Source of the DNA: Hemicordylus capensis
Taxonomy: Eukaryota > Chordata > Lepidosauria > Squamata > Cordylidae
Direction of reading: 5' to 3'
Assembly: GCF_027244095.1 (NCBI RefSeq)
Contig: NC_069659.1
Location: forward strand, 148,652,001-148,716,000
Length of the DNA stretch: 64,000 bases
Of the stretch, positions 56,150 to 64,000 are shown in pieces; within the stretch, counting starts at the first letter, position 1; the number at the start of each line of letters is the position of its first letter. A model generated the notes under the pieces. The model made no database searches. It had not been told where the DNA came from and worked only from the letters and a program-made list of their open reading frames with translations. The position numbers were made by a program, and so were the translations under genes.

Positions 56150-56690
56150 CATCATCATCAATTTTATTACAGCTATTGGCCAGCAAGAATAGAGGTAGCA
56201 AATATGTCCAATACAGTGTTCAATAATCAATGCTAAAACACAATAAAACAAAATACAATCATTCATAATAAGTTACTTAAAAACAATAAGCGGCTCCCAC
56301 AATTAAGCGCTTAATTGAGACCTTAACCTAATGGCTATATTTAAAAATTTAACTACAGTTTTTGTAATCTCAGAACTTAAATCCGCGAGGCAATAAAATG
56401 CGTAAAAAGGCTCACACCTTCCAGGAAATTTAAGTAACATCGGAAAAATAAGTTCTTCTCTGGCGTCCCGATACAAAGAACAATATAACAAAACATGGGT
56501 GACAGTTTCCAAGAGGCCAGCGCCACAAGGGCAAGAAACCAAGAAAACGTTACAGGATGATCTTTAGCAAACCTCTGTTCCAAAAGAGAAGAGGGCAACA
56601 CATTTAACTGGGCCTGAGCAAATGAAACCCGAAATTTAGAAAAATGCAGCGCTGTTAAATAGTTAGCACCTTTGATGGCAGCATTCTAGG
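56150..56690 (-). mobile_element. Second copy of the unassigned LINE family, 3' end
   Basis: Minus strand: LPSSLLEQRFAKDHP, then VSCPCGAGLLETVTHVLLYC and SLYRDAREELIFPMLLKFPG, then VVKFLNIAIRLR and a 3' end with TTGGCCAATAGC-like sequence and a (GAT)n tail (plus ATCATCATC at 56150). It is related to the copy at 26.1-28.3 kb through the C-x-C...H...C motif. Confidence 0.72.
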
Positions 56691-57324
56691 AGGCAGTCTG
56701 CACTACATCAGACTGCAAGAGGGGAAAGTCAATTTTTTGAATGCTCCTCATGTAAAAAGCTTCCTGCATATAGCAAACTAGTTTATCAGGGAGAGGAATG
56801 CAGTATTAAAAAAAATAGTGTTATAGATCTTACAAACTAAAGCACTGTAACAAAAGTTAAAAAGAGATAAATCTTGCTAAAAGTGTACCTTTCTCCCTGC
56901 TGTGGTTAGCTTAAAACATGTAGACCTATATTTATGTCGGGGAAAAGAAAAGATATACACCCTCATCTGCAGCCTGACATGGTGCAGTCTAGAATATTAG
57001 CACCTAAGTGTGCATACTGTGTAACACAGCTTAGGGCCCTTCTCATGATCTTTGTGGCATGGATCTCACAGCTGCATTGCCCCAGTTTCTGAGAGAGTTG
57101 ATGTCAGCATGGGAAGGAGTTTCAGTGTGGAGCGCAGGCAGGGCTTCTGCCGTGATATTCAGAGCGCAGGAAGTAGCCATACCAAAGAAGCTCCCACATA
57201 GCAAAGGTTAACTTTTGGGAATTGCTTGTGCTGCTTACATTTATTCTGTTTTGTTTGCACAGTTTTTGCTTTCCATTATTAAACCCTTTGGTAACAGGAA
57301 CAGGTAAACAGGAAATGCTGGAGA

Positions 57325-57512
57325 AAGTTGAAGGAAAGAGAAGAAGAGGACGACCAGCAGCAAGGTAGATGGACTCAATTACGACAGCCATGAATGCACC
57401 CCTGAGAGACCTTAAAGGCCAATCTGAAGACAGATCATCCTGGAGAGAATCTAGCAATGTGGTCGCTATGAGTCAACACCGTCTTGACGGCATTTAATCA
57501 AGCAATCAAAAC
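57325..57512 (+). mobile_element. BovB/RTE LINE, 3' end
   Basis: The plus strand reads EMLEKVEGKRRRGRPAARWM, then DSITTAMNAPLRDLKGQSED, with a tail TAGCAATGTGGTCGCTATGA. This is the terminal BovB coding end, decayed. Confidence 0.85.
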
Positions 57513-57693
57513 AGGAAAGCAATTATGACATTTAGAAAGAGTGAGGGAATGAAAAGGAGAAGCAGTTTCTAGGGACGCTTAAAGAATAAACATCAGGAAT
57601 GCATATATGCTTGAACTGAGTATATACACAAGAATCCTCAAAAATCCCTTTGGAACACTGAGTTACGGTGGACAGGGCACCTCTCTCTCTCTC

Positions 57694-57694
<1 letters not shown>

Positions 57695-57744
<50 letters not shown>

Positions 57745-57757
57745 CAGATAGATAGAG
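57695..57757 (+). repeat. (GATA)n microsatellite
   Basis: About fifteen GATA units after a TC run, with one GACA interruption. Confidence 0.97.
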
Positions 57758-58002
57758 AATGAGAACGAACAGGATGTCAAAGTACCATATTATGCTGTAA
57801 CAATCTGTGTCAAGTTGACCCGAACTGCAGATTGTCAAATTGGGCAGCTAGTCATACAGGTAGCCCAATTAAGCACATCAGCTCACTGTTTCTGTGGCTG
57901 GCCACCACTCAATTGTTTGTGTTCCAGGTCAGTCCGAATCACATTGCGTCTTTAGTACTTTTCAGGCATTATGCAACAATGTCCACAGTACACAGTAACA
58001 GC

Positions 58003-58170
58003 CAGGGGCATAGCTAGGGGAGTGGGGGCCTGTGTTCACCGCTCTCTCTGGTGGTCCCTTGGAGTGAAGGAGATAATGAAGAAGATAGGAGAAGTGGAGC
58101 TGGGGACCCCTCAGGAGCTCAAGGGCCTGGGTTCTTTGAACCCATTCGCTCAATTATAGCGACACCCCTG
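58003..58170. mobile_element. hAT-like MITE with perfect 8 bp duplication (short form)
   Basis: A 168 bp element with ends CAGGGGCATAGCTAGG and ATAGCGACACCCCTG, same family as 23473-23786 but about half the length. The duplication gtaacagc is perfect at 57995-58002 and 58171-58178. Confidence 0.88.
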
Positions 58171-59514
58171 GTAACAGCAGCGCTCTGGCAACTCCCCCAC
58201 CCCCACATGCTGACACACTCTGCAGATCCGTCGCTCCACTGTCCACAAGTGCAGCATTTGTCTGCAGAGACAAAATGCTGTCCCTGTGGAGAGATCATCT
58301 CTGTGATTGGGAACCTTGAATTATGTGTTGGGGAGTGGGGGAAGATCTCTCTCAGTCTCCGCTACAGCTTCTGTCTCTGAAAACCAGCCCTGTTATCTTT
58401 TATTGGAGGGGGGTGAGGGCTATGAAGCACATCAGCACAGAGTGGGGTGTTTTGTTGTTGGTGTACATGGTTGTATAATCATGAAGCCTTTTGCTGACCT
58501 GGAAGAAACCTGAGTCAACCACTGATTCTGGGACTAAATACCCAGTGGGATTAGGGGGACATTTATACATTTAAAAAACCCAACACAAACTTCCTGTTCC
58601 AGGTCACAAACATCCTGTTATATCCCTGCCCATTACTCCTATACCTCCCACTCTACCGCCATCAACCACTCCAGGGTCTGCTGCTCTGCAAAACAGCCCC
58701 ACTCTTTCTCTCAACCTTCCCCTTTGTTCTGGTTCCCTTGCAGAACACCTAAGTTTGCCACCTTGCTTTCTTTTGAAAAATCCCTCAAGCCTACTTCCTC
58801 TGTGCAGGTTTTGCCTGAACTGCTTAAGCCTCATCCAAATGGATGTCTAATTACATGCAATGGCCACTGGCTCATGTGCACCCCATGTTGTCCCTTGCCT
58901 TTGTAAAAATGGAGACTTGTCTTTTTTGCTTAGGTGCCATGTACACCAATGGTCTGATTGTACATAACAGTAGCGATAATCCACAGACATCATACTATGA
59001 AGGGAATCATGAGTACCTCATGTCTACACTCACACATGATTAATATGCATCCATATATTTAGCCATACATATGTGGCATGGGAAACCTACCACATGGACA
59101 TGCAATTTGTCATGTGTGAAACAGACCACAGCCCCCTAATCAACACAAATAATCCGAAAGCATCCCAGGGCACCTAGCTCCCATGGAAACACAGGTACCA
59201 TTTTCCTTGAGAGAAACCCACATGGCTGGCAGCTTGTGTGAATGATTCAGACATCTGCACAGGCCTGACTGCATTGGTCTTTCCCACTGGGTTGGTTCCC
59301 TTCGCTCCAGGAGGAAATAAAGCTCTGAGTAGAGTATTTGTCAGCTTGGTCCCAACCCAACACTGGCAGAAATACACGCATAAACAGATTGAAAACAGTA
59401 GATATTGGCTGGCTAAACTCTGCATTGAATTGTGAACTGTACACACAGAATAAATGACATTATGGTAGCTAATGGAAAGAGAAGCAACCAAGAACAGTTT
59501 CATTTCAAGATGGG

Positions 59515-59515
<1 letters not shown>

Positions 59516-59568
<53 letters not shown>
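59516..59568 (+). repeat. (TC)n(AC)n microsatellite
   Basis: A TC run followed by about 17 AC units. Confidence 0.96.
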
Positions 59569-59569
<1 letters not shown>

Positions 59570-59831
59570 TGACTGGGAACAGACCTGGTATTTCCAAGGT
59601 TTCATAGATGGTAAGTGTAGAAAACAGGGAGGAGGGAACCACTGGCAGGGAAGGGTGGGATGGGATGGCTGGCACTGAGGTGAACTCACTATGAATTGAA
59701 CTTCAGAGGAGGGTTTGGCTTTTCTGAAATGGAGAAGTTTGTTTTTGACCTCTTCTTCAATCCCCAACTTCTAAACTCTCATCTCATTACTTCAAGTTAG
59801 CAGCATTTTCTAAACTTTAATGTGTGTGTAC

Positions 59832-59833
<2 letters not shown>

Positions 59834-59882
<49 letters not shown>
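59834..59882 (+). repeat. (CA)n microsatellite
   Basis: About 24 uninterrupted CA units. Confidence 0.97.
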
Positions 59883-59886
<4 letters not shown>

Positions 59887-59943
59887 CCATACATACATGC
59901 TGCTAACAGAATTTCCTGATCCTGGTACAAAATGTGTAAAAGA

Positions 59944-60163
59944 TAAAGTGTGCCGTTGAGTCAGTTTCTACTCCTGGCGACTACAGAGCCCTGCGGTAGA
60001 ATACAGGAAGGGTTTACCATTGCCTCCTCCCACGCAGCATGAGATGATGCCTTTCACCATCTTCCTATCTCACGGCTGCCTGATAAAGGTAACAGTGGGG
60101 ATTCAAACCAGCAACCTCATACTTGCTATGCAAGTCATTTCCTGCTGAGCCATTAGGTGGCTC
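59944..60163 (-). mobile_element. Sauria-type SINE (tRNA-like head, BovB-like tail)
   Basis: On the minus strand it begins AGCCACCTAATGGCTCAGCA, has TTTGAATCCCC as B box, and ends with CGCCAGGAGTAGAAACTGAC-like tail sequence. Flanked by gtacaaaatgtg (59925-59936) and gtacaaaatttg (60165-60176), 11 of 12 identical. Confidence 0.83.
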
Positions 60164-61639
60164 AGTACAAAATTTGCACCCTCCAGTCATTTTCCAGATC
60201 TCCAATAGGGCTCCACAATGGGTTCTGTTTTTGTTTTTTAAAGGAAGTTGCAAGGAAGCTCATGCCCTGCCATGAGCTATGAGCTCTCAACTGAATCTGC
60301 TATGTATTCTTTCCTGTCTTTGGGTCTGCAACATACATATTATGAAGTAGCTAGGAATTTTATTCTTTAGAAAGAAATCATCTAGTAAACCCTTCCAGAA
60401 AAACTAACCTTGCCAGTTCTCCTCCTTAAGAAGAATCTTGTATTTCCAGAGATACCCAATGTTTAAATACTGTGGCATTATTTCTAATAATAACCAATTT
60501 GTTTAAAACAGCTTTGGTCGAAAGTGTCACTTAAGCACCCACATTTAATAATTGTTCTTCATTGTCAATCCTTTGTAGCTTTTTTTCCTCCCACTGTGTG
60601 GCAAAGCAGCAAATCCTAAAATTAGTCCCGCAATATCTCTCCCTTTAGTCTTTCATTCATTCTCTTGGGCTTTGTTCAGTTTCTTTCACTGCATAATTGT
60701 GTATCTTTTTGCCTGCCTGTATTATTTAAGCCGGAAAATGAATATCTGAAAGATCTCTAAAATATCCCCTTTCCTCATTTAAGGATTAAGTTAGGCTTAA
60801 AAAAAAAAATTCAATAACTTATCTACACATCTTCTGAAGATATTGATCCGGAATAAAAGCACAAAAATCATCCTCTATAGTACAGCTTGCAACAATGAAA
60901 TCCAGTTCTGATTAAAAATTCTCTTTGCACTTTAATCAAGGCTTTACGAGTGACCTGAAATTGTGTTTTGTTATAAATCAAATAAAACCTTCAGAATTCT
61001 TACTCATCTGAGGCCATAGTAATCGATTTCATCCTTAAGTTCCCTGACTTCCAGAACAGGCAAATCAAAAACATAAACCAAATGCAGATATTCATTAAAG
61101 AAACTTTATTCTTCAGAAGAAACAAAAATGAAACTGCTGGGATTAAAATTAATATTAAAATAAATAATATTTAATGTCATTGTTCACTGACTAGGAACGA
61201 AGCCGCATTTCATTCCAAATATGAAGTATAGCATCAAGTACTCAAGAGATTTCCATTTTAAATTTCTATTAAAAAAAATTAGGTACCTATAAAAATACAG
61301 GAAGCAGAACATGAAATTAAGAAAGCAGTAACTGGCTGTTTAATAAACTTTGTGGCTTTTATGGTCTTACACACAATGTGCTAAAGCACGTGACATTCGT
61401 GCTTTTTTAAAAAAGGAAAAATTGGAAAATGAAAGAACTTGGAGAAATAGCAATCTATTTTCTATAATCTATTTTCACTACATGCAACAGAGTAATATGA
61501 GTATTAATTATCCTTCTCTTTATATTCAGAGGTACAATGAAGAAAACTCTCATCTGAGGGCAGGGCTTTGTGAGTCTAGCCCACTCCCCTAAGACTTTTG
61601 TGAATCATCTGATAAAGACTTAATGATTGTGACAGGATG

Positions 61640-62250
61640 TCTTCAATGTTAGGCTTACAAAACAGTCACAAGCCCCGCAAGTCTTTTTGATAAACCCAAT
61701 CGGCACTGATGTATTTCTCCACTCTGTCTAATTGGTGTAAAGTTTGCAGATCTGAGTCTCATATCTTTCACCCAGCTTGCTGCGTCCTCTCCTTTGACAC
61801 CAGGTCAAGGTTCACATTCGCATCCGATTATCAAAGTGGCATTCATTAAGGAGCAGCCTGCCTTGCACCAAAATGAGTTAGCTTGAAGGAAAGCTCGGCC
61901 CATTTACTCAGCAGATTTTAGCATTTTAAGGAGACCCAAATGTCACACAGTATTGCTACGTTCTGAAGAGTTTCAGACATCTCCAGCTGATGATTAATTG
62001 TGAGTGATGGGAAATAAAATCCAGTAAAGCCAGCTGCTTGCCATGGTCGGCAAAATTACTATAATGGATATAGGCTGCCAATTTTCCAGTTTTACTGGCA
62101 AGTCTTCCAAGTGTAATTAAGGGAAGTTATAAATGATATGGAAATCTATCAAGTCCCATTTATTTTCAGAGGACTCTTTCCCCAGGGACTTTTATCTTCA
62201 AGCTTATAGTTTGCTTTGTTGTGCTAATGATTCCAACCACTTCTTATTTC
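61640..62250. promoter_or_regulatory. Candidate conserved non-coding element in PCCA intron
   Basis: Repeat-free, AT-leaning sequence with homeodomain-like cores (ATGATTAATTGTG near 61990) and an E-box CAGCTG nearby, with none of the usual decay of the flanking repeats. PCCA lies beside the ZIC2/ZIC5 genes in vertebrates, and its introns are a plausible home for developmental enhancers. No conservation was measured; this is a guess from texture and locus. Confidence 0.3.
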
Positions 62251-64000
62251 TATTAAAGCCTACAATATCCTACATAAGAAGTTAGATCCACTTCCTTCAC
62301 AATAATTTAAAGAAACAGAAACCTTTTAAGGTCATTTGCTCCCCCACCCCCACCCCTGCCACACACACACACACACTTTTTAGGCAAAGTTGGGGCCTTG
62401 TTTGCGTTGTGGAAACTTCATTTCAGAAAGCTGTATATTTCCTGCATTTTATACCAGACATGAGGGTTGTGGCAGCGGGGGGGGGGGGGAGGGAGGGAGT
62501 AACATCACCCTTGAAGAAATTGCCAAGAATTTGAGAGAAAAGGATGGATTCACACACTCCTTAAAAAAAAGAGATACCATATCAGGATTTAAAATGTGGC
62601 TTTTGATGCTAGACATTTAGCAGAGGGTGGTGTTGCTCACTAATGTTGTTTGATTTGGAATAAAAGCATGAAAATGATGTGCAAGGGCCTAAAATTGGAG
62701 AGGTAAAGGATGAGTGCACCGTATTCCATTTCTCAATTTCATCCTTCAGAACCACAAAATGGGGGGTTATACAGTTACTGGATGAGATTTACGGTAACAG
62801 CTGTGGTCCTCCCACACAAGGGAGGACCTTCTAATGGGGTAAGGTCTGTCTTGAACAGACGGGGAGTTACAAAACAAGGTTTCCTATTAAGGATGAGCTC
62901 TAATATCTCTGGATAAAGAACATGAGAGCAATAGTCTGATTGCCTTTAAGAAACCCTAAACCTCACATTATCTTGCTTAAAAGGCACAAACACACACACA
63001 AAACCTGGAGCTATTTTAGAAAGTGCAAACTGTTCATAACTGACAGGATGCAAATGCAAGAGAATTTTTCCCCCTACTACTCTCTAGCCACTGTAAAGAA
63101 TGCACAGGAAACTGTGCCAGTGGCATATGGCTTTCTACTGTGCTAAACATTCATACAAAAGACAGGTTCATCAGTCATTGGCGTATCTGGGTAAAAAAAA
63201 GAAAAAACCTCCGCTCCTGATGGATGTTATTTAGAGCTTACCTGCTGCTAATACATTACCAGGGCTGGAAACCCACATGACACTGGAACGGCAGACCATG
63301 AAATACAGCACGTGCAAGAACATACCATGTTTGCTAGCTTATCCAAAATAATAAATAAGCTATTTAAACCCCGTGCCTAACATTGGGCCCGCTGCAAGGA
63401 ACCTTGGGTCAGTCCTACATAGGCCAATTAATGCACAGCATCTGCTGCACAGAAGCAGCGCACGAAGCACTTCCGAATGATTTCAGCAATTAAAAGAAAA
63501 CTGTTTCCTGCCTCTTCCGACAGCAACTGTTTCAATGCAAGAGTGAGCATCAAATCATTGTGTGCAGCTGAAAAAATTAAGCCTCTTTTTTGGTGGTGGT
63601 GGGGAGGAGGAGGAGGAGGGTGGGACAGAGATTTCTTACGGTATAGGATCGTTCTTTTGTTGCCCTACATTGTGCTTTTCTGCCAAATTAGACAGAAGGC
63701 TCTGAGGACTTGCAAGGCCCTCTACAGTATCACCTTCTGGTGTAGTGGGGCTCCCTAAAAAGATGGATCAATATCAACCCTGCTGACTCGTCTGTAAAAG
63801 TGAAAACCCTTCAATTACACTTTGTAAGACCTTTATATTTCAGAACACAGGTGCTTGCATAGAATATATTTGAAAGGCTCATGGGGATGGTGGGGCAGGG
63901 GGTGGGGAGAGTTTCACATGCAACCTTAAGCAAAACACAAAACTAAACAAATTTGGAGAGGGGAGGCCTAGCATCTCAGAGCCAGTCAAAAGCACAGTTA

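Larger units (their letters stand above)
53821..64000 (-). other. PCCA: PCCA intron (to right edge)
   Basis: No PCCA exon was found after 53820. LINE and SINE pieces, a MITE and microsatellites are listed separately. From about 60.2 kb to the right edge repeat density is low and sequence looks unique. Confidence 0.7.

Noticed and set aside
57695-57757. Regularly spaced repeats suggesting a CRISPR-like array
   Set aside because: Plain GATA microsatellite with no spacers; the organism is a vertebrate.

Overview
This is vertebrate genomic DNA, most likely from a squamate reptile and probably a lizard. The evidence is small exons in long introns, a CpG-rich promoter-like block, and a squamate-type repeat mix. 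The repeats are BovB/RTE, CR1, L2 and R4/Dong-like LINEs, tRNA-headed SINEs with a BovB-like tail (Sauria type), Tc1 elements and many short palindromic hAT-like MITEs.

Three host genes are recognised, in the order known from human chromosome 13q32 read in reverse: TMTC4 (+), GGACT (+), PCCA (-). The last seven coding exons of TMTC4 lie between 2179 and 14398 and encode the lumenal TPR array to the stop codon. A long 3'UTR probably runs to about 18.05 kb and carries its own CR1, L2 and MITE insertions. A CpG-rich, promoter-like block at about 20.16-22.56 kb sits where the GGACT promoter and 5' non-coding exon should be. GGACT has its whole coding region in one exon (44076-44549). From about 50.5 kb to the right edge the window is the 3' end of PCCA on the minus strand. 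Its two final coding exons (53743-53820 and 50818-50886) carry the biotin attachment motif and the C-terminus, and the rest is intron.

The genes are linked by position rather than by an operon-like logic. TMTC4 is an ER O-mannosyltransferase for cadherins. GGACT is a cytosolic enzyme that clears gamma-glutamyl-lysine crosslink remnants. PCCA is the biotin-carrying subunit of mitochondrial propionyl-CoA carboxylase.

Most of the remaining sequence is transposon debris. The largest piece is an R4/Dong-like LINE (about 6.48-10.3 kb, minus) with reverse transcriptase and a C-terminal restriction-like endonuclease. Three copies of this family abut AAT/TAA microsatellites. A second LINE of unassigned family at 26.1-28.3 kb (+) is interrupted by a half Tc1 element and a MITE. 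Two further pieces are a 5S rRNA-like copy at 33.17 kb and a GC-rich direct duplication at 33.9/34.4 kb of unknown identity. A likely solo LTR lies at 41.6-42.2 kb. No CRISPR array, tRNA gene or intact retrovirus was seen. I found no convincing new multi-gene system; the most interesting signals are in the mobile-element biology.
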